A DNA stretch of 38,991 nucleotides, taken from NCBI GenBank assembly GCA_964405405.1, contig CAYONT010000015.1:1-38991 (forward strand), read 5' to 3'. The notes beneath the pieces are model-generated. The model saw nothing but the letters and a program-made list of their open reading frames with translations. It made no database searches and was not told the DNA's origin. The translations under genes and the position numbers were made by a program. How positions within the stretch are numbered: the stretch's first letter is position 1; each line of letters opens with the position of its first letter. The stretch is from CAMCYM01 sp964405405. Its GTDB lineage: Bacteria; Bacteroidota; Bacteroidia; Flavobacteriales_D; Sanyastnellaceae. Shown in pieces: positions 17,030-24,214 of the stretch.

Positions 17030-17481
17030 TTGCGCCTCCAGGGCTACCGGAACTCGCTGAACTTCAGGTCGCTCTCGCTTCGCTGCAAGCGGACACACCC
17101 CGCCATTGGGGCACGATGGCACCCGCGGACATGGCGGAGCATTGTGCCCGGTTTGTGGACCTTTACTCCGGAAGGTTGCCGGTATCCCCACTGGTGGTTG
17201 GGTTCGCCCGCTGCTTCGGAAGACCCTTGTTGCGGCGGTTGCTGGCTACCCCGCCAGAGCGGGCTGCGAAAGGAATGACGACTGCGCCTGGATTGCGCGT
17301 GACCGACCACCCAGCCTTTGATGCAGCCCGGATGCGCTTGGATCAAGCCTTGTCAGAGGCCATGGGCTGGAAGGGCACGATGCGGCATCCGATGTACGGA
17401 AAGATGGAGGCTGAGGAGATGCAGATGCTGGTGGCGCACCACACCGCCCACCACTTCAGGCAGTTCGGTCTGATTCCGTGA
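17014..17481 (+). CDS. DinB-like protein (DUF1569 type)
   Basis: About 155 residues. The core HWGTMAPADMAEHCARFVDLYSG and the end LVAHHTAHHFRQFGLIP match DinB-superfamily proteins of the DUF1569 kind: small four-helix bundles with a putative metal site made of histidines (here around H43 and the HH pairs near the C-terminus). The function of this family is not established; some relatives are thiol-dependent or damage-inducible. The start is uncertain: no ATG precedes the conserved region, and I chose GTG 17014, which overlaps the secA end by 16 nt. The gene probably depends on secA transcription. It is convergent with the DUF72 gene and overlaps it by 26 nt. Confidence 0.75.
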   Translation: MPRRLIAPPGLPELAELQVALASLQADTPRHWGTMAPADMAEHCARFVDLYSGRLPVSPLVVGFARCFGRPLLRRLLATPPERAAKGMTTAPGLRVTDHPAFDAARMRLDQALSEAMGWKGTMRHPMYGKMEAEEMQMLVAHHTAHHFRQFGLIP

Positions 17482-18469
17482 ACAGGTCCAGCGGGAGCTG
17501 GGCTTGGTGCTGCGGACCTGGGGCTTGGTGCTGCGGACCTGGGGCTTGGTGCTGCGGACCTGTGGCTTGGTGATAAGGCTTTGGCGCTACTACCAGCGAA
17601 CCTTGGGGAACGGCCTGTTGCCAGCGGTCGGCCAATAAACGGCAGGTTTCCGGGGTGCGCAGGCTATCCGGTTGGTGGACCAAGAAGTAAACCGCTTGCA
17701 GCCCTGCATCGCCCCATTGCTGCCAGCGTTGCACCCAGTCCGCAATGCGTGATGCGTCGGTCAGATGGCCGTCTCCACCCCCGTAGCGCAGCAAGAGGAA
17801 TGGGGCCGTCAGCCGCATGTGGACCGCATCGCGGCGCAGGGCGGTGTCGCTGAGCACAGAACCCACCCCGTACGCTTCCATGGCCTCCCAAACCGCCTCC
17901 GCATCTGGGTTTCCCGTGAACCATTCCGGATGGCGGAATTCGATGGACAGCGGCAATTCTCTCGGCCATTGGGCGAGGTAGGACAGCAAGGCGCTGGCGT
18001 GGGAGGGGGCGAATTGCGGAGGCAGTTGGATAAAAGAGGGTCCCAGTCGATCGCCCAAGGCCAGCAGGCCTTGGATGAAGTCATCGGTGGGCCCTTCGCA
18101 CTGGCGGAATCGCCGGAAATGGGTGATGATCTGGGGAAACTTGGGACAGAAACGGAACCCGTCGGGCATGGCTGCTGCCCAAGCTGCCATCTTCTCTGGC
18201 GGATAAATTCGGTAATGGGTGGCATTGAGCTCCAGGGTACCGAAGTGGGTTCCATAGTGGTGGGGCCAATCCCGTTGCGGGCCTCGAGCGGGATACAGCG
18301 TGCCCTTCCACGCCGGAACAGTCCAAACGGTACCACCGCAACGCACCACGGGAACCGCGCCCGATGGATCTTGGCCGCGCAAAATCCGCCCCGTCTGGGG
18401 GTGGTCAGGAGGCAGCGCGAAGTCATCCGCGGTAAACCCCTCGAGGGTACTGCTTTTACCGAATTGCAT
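17456..18469 (-). CDS. DUF72 family protein
   Basis: 337 residues from ATG at 18469. It shows the DUF72 TIM-barrel-like signatures: GTVWTVPAWKGTLYP near the N-terminus, FGTLELNATHYRIYPPEKMA, FRFCPKFPQIITH, LGPSFIQLPPQFAPS, LSIEFRHPEWF and LLLRYGGGDGHL. The biochemical role of DUF72 proteins is unknown; they are widespread and look enzyme-like. The C-terminal tail is unusual: three and a half copies of a 7-residue GPQHQAP unit before a final AQLPLDLFTE. The start is backed by a TAAGTTTG element 18 nt upstream and by the end of conserved sequence. It is divergent from comF with 84 bp between starts. Confidence 0.88.
   Translation of the reverse strand: MQFGKSSTLEGFTADDFALPPDHPQTGRILRGQDPSGAVPVVRCGGTVWTVPAWKGTLYPARGPQRDWPHHYGTHFGTLELNATHYRIYPPEKMAAWAAAMPDGFRFCPKFPQIITHFRRFRQCEGPTDDFIQGLLALGDRLGPSFIQLPPQFAPSHASALLSYLAQWPRELPLSIEFRHPEWFTGNPDAEAVWEAMEAYGVGSVLSDTALRRDAVHMRLTAPFLLLRYGGGDGHLTDASRIADWVQRWQQWGDAGLQAVYFLVHQPDSLRTPETCRLLADRWQQAVPQGSLVVAPKPYHQATGPQHQAPGPQHQAPGPQHQAQLPLDLFTESDRTA
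17497..17572 (-). repeat. 21-bp tandem repeats in the DUF72 gene tail
   Basis: Unit CTGGGGCTTGGTGCTGCGGAC on the plus strand minus its last base is 20 nt; full period is 21. Copies at ~17497-17517, 17518-17538, 17539-17559 and a partial at 17560-17572. Copies two and three are identical; the period keeps the frame. Confidence 0.9.
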
Positions 18470-18487
18470 GGCCGTAAGCTGCAGACA

Positions 18488-18495
18488 CAAACTTA
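18488..18495 (-). promoter_or_regulatory. -7 element TAAGTTTG before the DUF72 gene
   Basis: Exact TAnnTTTG match on the minus strand, 18 nt before ATG at 18469. Confidence 0.45.
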
Positions 18496-18541
18496 ACCCC
18501 TCCGGCCGTGAAGTGGTTGGGGATTTTTGCAGGCTGCAGGC

Positions 18542-18549
18542 CAAATTCG
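18542..18549 (+). promoter_or_regulatory. -7-like element CAAATTCG before comF
   Basis: CAAATTCG-TCCC-ATG: one mismatch at the first base of TAnnTTYG, with the recurring 4-nt spacing. It selects ATG 18554 over the alternative start 27 nt upstream. Confidence 0.4.
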
Positions 18550-18553
18550 TCCC

Positions 18554-19216
18554 ATGCAATTGGATTGGGGGGACCTGCTGCCGCGCTATTGTGCCTTCTG
18601 TGGGACGCGGTTGCAGCCGGGGGAACGGGATTGGGAGGGCTGCGTGGGGTGCGTCGGGGTTTGGCCGGACCTCCGGCAGCCCTTGGGACGGATCTGGGTC
18701 GAGGAGCGGGTCTTCGGGCTCGCGGGGTGCGCCGGCTTCCGGCTCCGGGGACACCCGGCGCTCCGACGTCGGATTCACGGCATCAAGTACGGGGGGGAGC
18801 GAGGTTGGGCCCGGGCGGCCGGAACCTGGCTCGCCGAGGGCGTCCCGGTGCCCCCGGGCAGCGACGCCGGGCCGGTTGTGCTGGTGCCGGTTCCGCTGCA
18901 CTGGCGCCGTCGGTGGTGGAGGGGGTTCAATCAGGCGGAGGAACTGGCCCGGGGTTGCGCCCGGGTCTGGGGGGTGCCGGTGGCCCGCGACCTCCTTCGC
19001 CGGGATGTACACAAGGCCTCGTTGACGGGGTTGGGCCGGCTGGGACGTCAGGCGGCGCTGGGGTCGGTGTTCCGCGGGGTGCCCAGCCCGGGTGCGGCCA
19101 ACATCGTGCTGGTGGACGACGTCCTGACGACAGGTGCCACCATCCGTGCCTGCACCTGGGCCCTAGAGGACGCGGGCCACCGGGTGGTGGGCCTGGTGGT
19201 TCTGGCGCTGGCCTGA
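18554..19216 (+). CDS. comF: ComF-family phosphoribosyltransferase-like protein
   Basis: 220 residues, usual ComF length. The N-terminus has a four-cysteine zinc-ribbon-like site (C13, C16, C30, C33; YCAFCGTRL and CVGC). The type I phosphoribosyltransferase fold follows, with IKYGGERGWAR, VPVPLHWRRRWWRGFNQAEELA and the PRPP-binding loop NIVLVDDVLTTGATIRA. In naturally competent bacteria ComF acts in DNA uptake after transport; in many others, including Bacteroidota, its role is unproven. GC content is visibly higher than in its neighbours (runs of CGG/GGG), but codon use is otherwise similar. It is followed 26 nt later by msrC, which has its own -7 element. Confidence 0.9.
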   Translation: MQLDWGDLLPRYCAFCGTRLQPGERDWEGCVGCVGVWPDLRQPLGRIWVEERVFGLAGCAGFRLRGHPALRRRIHGIKYGGERGWARAAGTWLAEGVPVPPGSDAGPVVLVPVPLHWRRRWWRGFNQAEELARGCARVWGVPVARDLLRRDVHKASLTGLGRLGRQAALGSVFRGVPSPGAANIVLVDDVLTTGATIRACTWALEDAGHRVVGLVVLALA

Positions 19217-19230
19217 ATGCAGTACCGGGG

Positions 19231-19238
19231 TATCTTCG
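19231..19238 (+). promoter_or_regulatory. -7 element TATCTTCG before msrC
   Basis: TATCTTCG-CACC-ATG, ending 4 nt before the start at 19243. Confidence 0.5.
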
Positions 19239-19242
19239 CACC

Positions 19243-19743
19243 ATGGCCCACACTTTGGACATCCCACACGACGCGCCCCGGAGTGCGCAGTACGCCACCT
19301 TGGTCACCTCCTTGGAGCATCTGTTGGAGGGGGAGGACGTTCGGGTAGCGAATTTGGCCAACGCAGCCTCCCTCCTCCACATGGCCTTCGGATGGCATTG
19401 GGTGGGTTTCTATCTGGTGGATCCGGTGCGCGATGCGTTGGTGCTGGGGCCGTTTCAAGGGCCGGTGGCTTGCACCCGCCTGTTTCGTGGAAAGGGGGTA
19501 TGTGCAGCCGCTTGGGAGCATGCGGAGACGGTGGTGGTTCCCGACGTAGAGGCTTTTCCGGGCCATGTGGCCTGCAGCAGCCTGTCTCGATCGGAGGTGG
19601 TGGTGCCCATCCAGGTGGATGGGGAGGTGGTGGGGGTATTGGATGTGGATTCTGCGGTCTTGGCGGACTTCGGACCGGAGGATGCACAGGGGCTTGAGGC
19701 GTATGTGGCGGTCCTGGAACGACGCTGGAACCAATGGCGATGA
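19243..19743 (+). CDS. msrC: Free methionine-(R)-sulfoxide reductase (GAF domain)
   Basis: 166 residues, a single GAF domain. The enzyme reduces free L-methionine-(R)-sulfoxide in the cytoplasm using thiols. The three cysteines of the family are present as C77 (GPVACTRL), C87 (GKGVCAAA) and C111 (GHVACSSLSRSE), with spacings of 10 and 24 residues identical to E. coli fRMsr (C84, C94, C118). Other family marks are VVVPDVEAFPGH and EVVVPIQVDGEVVGVLDVDS. The start is supported by TATCTTCG 4 nt upstream. Its stop overlaps the start of the Ig-like lipoprotein gene (ATGA at 19740-19743). Confidence 0.94.
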   Translation: MAHTLDIPHDAPRSAQYATLVTSLEHLLEGEDVRVANLANAASLLHMAFGWHWVGFYLVDPVRDALVLGPFQGPVACTRLFRGKGVCAAAWEHAETVVVPDVEAFPGHVACSSLSRSEVVVPIQVDGEVVGVLDVDSAVLADFGPEDAQGLEAYVAVLERRWNQWR

Positions 19744-21386
19744 GCAATCGGTTGCCTCGCTTGGGGTTGGGCCGCTTAGGTGCGTGGTTGGCGGTTGTCG
19801 GGTTGGGGTTCGGTTGTGCCCAGATTTCGCAGCCCACCGGAGGGACCAAGGACACCGCGCCTCCGGTTCCGCTCGCTGTGGTTCCCGCTTCAGGGACGCT
19901 CCATTGGGAACCCGGCACACTGCAGATGGTCTGGGACGAGTACATCGAAGTGAAGGACGCGCGCAACCAGTGGTTGATTTCGCCCCCGGTGGCTTCCTTG
20001 CCCACTTACACCATCCGGGGAAAAACCATCACCTGGGATTGGTCGGATTGCGGCATGGAGCCCAACCGAACCTATCAATTCCAACTGGGACGTTCGGTGG
20101 TGGATTTCCACGAGGGAAATCCTGTCGATGGTCTGCGTTGGGTGGTTTCTACGGGGGAAGCACTGGATTCGGGTCGGGTGCCAGTTCGGGTGTTGGCTGC
20201 CGAAAGCCGGTTGCCCCTGCCTGGCGTCCGGGTGATGCTTGCACCGTGGAGTCTGTCGCCAGACAGCCTGTTGTCCGGACATCGGCCCAGTTACGTTGCG
20301 GTCACAGACGCGAACGGCGAGGCGGTGTTGGATCATTTGGCCGATGGCGCTTACCGGTTGTTCACTGTGGGAGATGCGAATGCAGATTACCGCTGGCAAG
20401 CGGGCGAGACGCTTGGGCTGTGGCCCGATGCGGTGACACCGGGTTGGGACAGTTTGGCTCCGGTGTTGCAGCTCGTTCAGGCGCCCACGCTGGAGGCTAC
20501 GGGTCGGTTTCGCTGGTCTTCGGCCTTCGTCGAACCGCCGGGTTGGATCCGGGCAGCGGGGGTGGGCACGCCGCCCGGGGAGGTTCAGTTGTTCCGGGGT
20601 ACAGCGCCGCTTGCGACAGAGGTTGAGGTCGTGGGCGACAGCGTTTGGGTGGTTCCCTTGGCCCCAGGCCCACTGGATTCCCTCCGGTTGGTCGCCGCTG
20701 GGGATACGATTCGCTGCCGGTCGAAGCGGGGGGGGGCTGCGTCTGTGATGCCCGTTCCCGTTCCCGTGAAGGGGGGTGGGCCGGCAGGCCAAACCCCAGC
20801 CACCCCATACCGGACCCTCCGGTTCGACGCTCCGATCCACTCGGTGGACGCAGCCGCCTGGTCGTTGCTCCGGGACGGGGTGGCGATGGCGCTGCCCGGC
20901 GCCCCCACCTGCCGGGGCGCAGCCATCGAGGTCCCCACCGCCGAAACCCCCGGTGCCCGCTGGCAATTGCAGGCCCTACCCGGCGCCTGGCAGGGAATCG
21001 ACGGGCGCGCGAACCCCGACACCGTTCGCTGGGAATGGGAAACGCAGCGCAGCACCGAATTCGCTGTCCTCCAGGTTCGACTGGGCGGAATGCGCGCGCC
21101 CGGCTGGCTCGCCCTGCTCGACGCCCAGGACCGGGTTCTGGATGAGGTACCCCTGGCACCCACCGGCGACCCCGTCTCCCACGTCTGGGGGAATCTGGTT
21201 CCTGGCACTGTCAACCTCCGCTGGCGCGAAGACACCAACGAAAACGGCACCTTCGACGGCCCGGACTTCGCCAACTGGCGCCTCCCCGAACGCGTGCTGC
21301 GAACCGCCAAGGGGCTCACGTTGTTACCCAACTGGGAGATGGAATGGGTCTGGGATTTGGAGGCCCCATCTGCCATCGCACCGTGA
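19740..21386 (+). CDS. Ig-like (SbsA type) lipoprotein
   Basis: 548 residues from ATG 19740, which forms an ATGA overlap with the msrC stop; an in-frame ATG at 19734 is the alternative. The signal peptide ends GLGFGC with Cys26 as lipid anchor, followed by AQISQPTGGTKDTAPPVP, the standard opening of a Bacteroidota lipoprotein family with a bacterial Ig-like (SbsA) domain: LQMVWDEYIEVKDARNQWL and NRTYQFQLGRSVVDFHEGNP (residues ~55-125). A carboxypeptidase-regulatory-like segment (RVPVRVLAAESRLPLPGVRV...AVLDHLADGAYRLFTVGDANADYRW, cited in part) comes next. The C-terminal half is diverged, but contains a second WREDTNENGTFDGPDF loop. Probably surface or periplasmic and of unknown function. Translational coupling to msrC looks positional rather than functional. 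Confidence 0.88.
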   Translation: MSNRLPRLGLGRLGAWLAVVGLGFGCAQISQPTGGTKDTAPPVPLAVVPASGTLHWEPGTLQMVWDEYIEVKDARNQWLISPPVASLPTYTIRGKTITWDWSDCGMEPNRTYQFQLGRSVVDFHEGNPVDGLRWVVSTGEALDSGRVPVRVLAAESRLPLPGVRVMLAPWSLSPDSLLSGHRPSYVAVTDANGEAVLDHLADGAYRLFTVGDANADYRWQAGETLGLWPDAVTPGWDSLAPVLQLVQAPTLEATGRFRWSSAFVEPPGWIRAAGVGTPPGEVQLFRGTAPLATEVEVVGDSVWVVPLAPGPLDSLRLVAAGDTIRCRSKRGGAASVMPVPVPVKGGGPAGQTPATPYRTLRFDAPIHSVDAAAWSLLRDGVAMALPGAPTCRGAAIEVPTAETPGARWQLQALPGAWQGIDGRANPDTVRWEWETQRSTEFAVLQVRLGGMRAPGWLALLDAQDRVLDEVPLAPTGDPVSHVWGNLVPGTVNLRWREDTNENGTFDGPDFANWRLPERVLRTAKGLTLLPNWEMEWVWDLEAPSAIAP

Positions 21387-21412
21387 GGATTCTGCCGTAA
21401 ATTAGAGTTACC

Positions 21413-23047
21413 ATGTTGGAAAGGATTGTCCAAGTCTTGGACCACGTTCTCACCCTCTTCCTAGGGCCAAACGCCGCGCGTATTGTAGGAGCAGGGGCGC
21501 TGGGGTGGATGTCCCTCTTGGGCTGGCCCAATGCTGTGCACGCACAATATATCGCCACCAGCGCGGACAACATCTGTGCGGGGGAATTGGTGAACATGTA
21601 CATCAATGTGGCCCCCTGGTACCCCAACCCCGCGGATACAGATCCTGATGAGTGGCAGTTCACCTGGTTGCCCGAGTATCTGTTCAACGGGGCGAGCACT
21701 CAGGCGGTTTCCGTGGTGATGAACACGAGTGAACTCATTGAAGTAGAGGCAATTGCGCCAGATGGTGAATTGTGGGTCGTGTCCATTTTCTTGGATGTGT
21801 ACCCCGCATTCACGGTGTTTGCATCGGCCGATGTGGCGGCTTGCACCACCGACGGGGTGGTGCTTTCGGCGATTGCGGACACCCCGGCCTCCTTGAACTG
21901 GTCCTGGTCACCCGCCACAGGGCTCAGTGACCCCACCATCCCCAATCCCACCGTTGTGGGGGATGTGAACCAAGTGTACACGGTTACGGCCTCCGTGGCA
22001 GAACCCAATGGAGCGGGGTGTACCGGAACCGATGTGGTGGTGGTTGAGGCCCTGGGCCCCAACCTCGATCTGGGGCAAGATGTTCTGGCCTGCACCGGAG
22101 AAGGGGTGTTGTTTGACTCGGGCTTGACGGGCAGCACCCAACACCTTTGGATCCTGCCCAATGGAACTTCCTCCACGGCCACCCAAGTGACCGTGTCGGA
22201 TGGCGGAACAGTTTTGTTGACCGTGGAAACGCCAGACGGATGCACGGCCAGCGACGAAGTACAGGTGGCCTTCTCTGATGGCCCCGTCCTGGATTTGGAG
22301 GTGCCGCCGGGCATTTGTGAATCCACCGGGGCCATTCTGGACGCAACGCCAGCTTCGGGTGTCGGGGCACCCTTTTCCTACGTATGGTCCCAAGGCACCA
22401 CCCCGGCAGTCATTGGCAACACAGCACAACTCCCCGTTTTCGCTACGGGCACGTACAACGTCACGGTCACCGATGCAGGAGGGTGCAGCACCTCAGCTAG
22501 CCTTGAGGTGGTGGCACAACCGAGCCCTGCGGTCATGCTCCCCACAGATACGGCTTTTTGTTTCGAAGACTTCCCGGATGCCACGTATCTCCTGCAAGTT
22601 GCGGGTGGCTTTGAATCCTACGTTTGGAACAATGGCATGTACGGAAATACTGCTGTGGTCGAGGGGCCAGGCACCTATTCGGTTCAGGTGACCAACACCT
22701 TGGGTTGCACCACGACCATGCAAACCCGGGTCACCGCCTTTTGCGGCATGCCCTTGCTCTTCATCCCCACGGCGTTTACCCCAGATGGCGATGATCGCAA
22801 TGAAGTCCTGAGGATCGAAGGCCGGAATTTGGTGGATTTGGACTTCCAGCTGTTCAACCGGTGGGGAGAAAAGGTCTGGACTGCAGATTCGGTGGGCGAT
22901 TACTGGCATGGACAAGGTCCAAGTGGCACGCACTACGTGGGGGAAGGCCCATACATGTGGGTCGCCCGCTACCGTTATGCGTTGGATGCGTCAGGCCAAA
23001 CCAGTGGCTGGCAAGAGACAACAGGCACCATCCAGGTACTTCGCTGA
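21413..23047 (+). CDS. T9SS type B cargo (gliding motility-associated C-terminal domain)
   Basis: 544 residues. An atypically long N-terminus (hydrophobic core ARIVGAGALGWMSLLGWPNAVHA) ends in a signal-peptidase-like site HAQ. The middle has several PKD/Ig-like beta-sandwich repeats with paired cysteines and phrases such as WSWSPATGLSDPTIPNPTVV and GTYNVTVTDAGGC. The last ~90 residues are the CHU_C / type B sorting domain: LFIPTAFTPDGDDRNEVLRI, FQLFNRWGEKVW and a closing TGWQETTGTIQVLR-like strand (here SGWQETTGTIQVLR). Type B cargo crosses the outer membrane by the T9SS and is attached to or released from the surface. A TAAATTAG element ends 7 nt before ATG. The stop codon is directly followed by the second hairpin-array element. 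Confidence 0.93.
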   Translation: MLERIVQVLDHVLTLFLGPNAARIVGAGALGWMSLLGWPNAVHAQYIATSADNICAGELVNMYINVAPWYPNPADTDPDEWQFTWLPEYLFNGASTQAVSVVMNTSELIEVEAIAPDGELWVVSIFLDVYPAFTVFASADVAACTTDGVVLSAIADTPASLNWSWSPATGLSDPTIPNPTVVGDVNQVYTVTASVAEPNGAGCTGTDVVVVEALGPNLDLGQDVLACTGEGVLFDSGLTGSTQHLWILPNGTSSTATQVTVSDGGTVLLTVETPDGCTASDEVQVAFSDGPVLDLEVPPGICESTGAILDATPASGVGAPFSYVWSQGTTPAVIGNTAQLPVFATGTYNVTVTDAGGCSTSASLEVVAQPSPAVMLPTDTAFCFEDFPDATYLLQVAGGFESYVWNNGMYGNTAVVEGPGTYSVQVTNTLGCTTTMQTRVTAFCGMPLLFIPTAFTPDGDDRNEVLRIEGRNLVDLDFQLFNRWGEKVWTADSVGDYWHGQGPSGTHYVGEGPYMWVARYRYALDASGQTSGWQETTGTIQVLR

Positions 23048-23483
23048 AACCCGCTCGGCTTCGCCTCGCTGAAACACCGCGGCTTCGCCGCGTTGAGACA
23101 CCGCGCTGCGCGCGGGAAATCGACGGCTGGCGCCGTCGGAGATAAGACATGTCCCTGCGCCCCTCCTGGCTTATTCGGAACAGAGAGGCCGACAGCCCCC
23201 CCTCGGGTCCGGCCATTGCCTCGCCAGGTCCGACCTGCCGGACTGGGAACCCTCTCTGCACCCCCTTCCGCGCCGTGCCGTGCCGCCGCCCGCCGCTCAG
23301 CGCCGCCGCGCGCCGCGNNNNNNNNNNNNNNNNNNNNNNNNNNNNNNNNNNNNNNNNNNNNNNNNNNNNNNNNNNNNNNNNNNNNNNNNNNNNNNNNNNN
23401 NNNNNNNNNNNNNNNNNCCCTTCCGCGCCGTGCCGTGCCGCCGCCCGCCGCTCAGCGCCGCCGCGCGCCGCGGCGCGCAGCGC
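23048..23483. repeat. Hairpin-array element, copy B, filling a convergent gap
   Basis: No gene is supported here. It is homologous to copy A. The left arm has CGCGGC-TTC-GCCGCG (23078-23092), CCGCGC-TGC-GCGCGG (23101-23115) and CGACGGC-TGGC-GCCGTCG (23121-23138), separated by GAAAC, GAGAC and GAAAT. A core of ~110 bp follows, ending in a 21-nt block identical to copy A (23239-23259 versus 9454-9474). The right side is an extremely GC-rich CCG/GCC stretch that contains a 100-N gap and ends at the trkA-like gene's stop. As in copy A, it lies between the 3' ends of convergent genes. Confidence 0.85.
23318..23417. other. Assembly gap (100 N) with 55-bp identical flanks
   Basis: Bases 23263-23317 and 23418-23472 are the same 55-mer. 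This is the signature of two contigs that end on a shared k-mer (k=55), so either the gap is false and the copies should be merged, or a repeat in the GC-rich arm was collapsed. Confidence 0.92.
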
Positions 23484-24179
23484 TCAGGTATTGATGTCCA
23501 GGAACCGCTTGACGGCGGTGAGGGTGCCGAATACGACCAGGGTGTCAGTGGCTTCGATGACCATGTCCGCCTTCGGGACGCCGATGATGTGCTCGGTGGG
23601 CTCGTCCTTCTCACTGACGGCAGGGAACATCCGTCGGATGGTGATGAGACGGAGTTCGTAGCGGTTGGTGAGGTCGACGCTGCCGAGGGTTCGGCCGATG
23701 CAGGATTCGGGCACCCGGATTTCGGCGATTTCGTAGTCGTCCGGGAGTTGCAAGAATCCGCCGATGCTCGGGTGGATGAGCCGCTCAGAGATGACACTGG
23801 CAACCTCGCTTTCTGGGCTCAGGATTTCTTTGACGCCCAGGCTCGAGAGGATGCGTTGCTGGTTTTCGCCGTTGGCGCGGACGATGACACGGGGAACACC
23901 GAGGTCGAGCAGGTTGAGCGCGGTGAGGACGGTGGCTTCGAAGTTCTCACCGATGGCCACAACCGCCGCGTCCATGTCCTGCACCCGCTGCCGTTGGAGG
24001 TTGCGGATGTCTGTGGTGTCCATCGTCAGGGCCAGGGCGACCTCGTCTTTGATTTGCTCGGAGCGGATGGGGTTGTTGTCGAAGGTGATCACTTCGGCGC
24101 CTTTTGAGGCAAGGGCCAGTGCAATCTGGGTGCCGTATCGGCCGATGCCGAATACGGCGAAGCGCGAGGAGCGATGCAT
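23484..24179 (-). CDS. KtrA/TrkA-type potassium channel regulatory subunit
   Basis: 231 residues. N-terminal RCK domain: FAVFGIGRYGTQIALALA with the nucleotide-binding GxGxxG at 11-16 and an acidic residue (D34) at the end of the second strand, a Rossmann fold that senses NAD(H) or ATP/ADP. An RCK-C (TrkA-C) domain follows from ~residue 140 (EIRVPESCIGRTLGSVDLTN, DTLVVFGTL). Such subunits gate a KtrB/TrkH potassium uptake protein at the inner membrane, but no such partner gene is in the window. Start ATG 24179 is supported by GAACTTCG 4 nt upstream. It lies 35 nt downstream of kynU on the same strand, probably with its own promoter. The stop codon touches the hairpin-array element. Confidence 0.9.
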   Translation of the reverse strand: MHRSSRFAVFGIGRYGTQIALALASKGAEVITFDNNPIRSEQIKDEVALALTMDTTDIRNLQRQRVQDMDAAVVAIGENFEATVLTALNLLDLGVPRVIVRANGENQQRILSSLGVKEILSPESEVASVISERLIHPSIGGFLQLPDDYEIAEIRVPESCIGRTLGSVDLTNRYELRLITIRRMFPAVSEKDEPTEHIIGVPKADMVIEATDTLVVFGTLTAVKRFLDINT

Positions 24180-24183
24180 GGGG

Positions 24184-24191
24184 CGAAGTTC
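24184..24191 (-). promoter_or_regulatory. -7-like element GAACTTCG before the KtrA-type gene
   Basis: On the minus strand GAACTTCG-CCCC-ATG; same form and 4-nt spacing as before the EamA gene at 7659. Confidence 0.4.
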
Positions 24192-24214
24192 GGAATTTCG
24201 AAGCGGTTCTGCGA

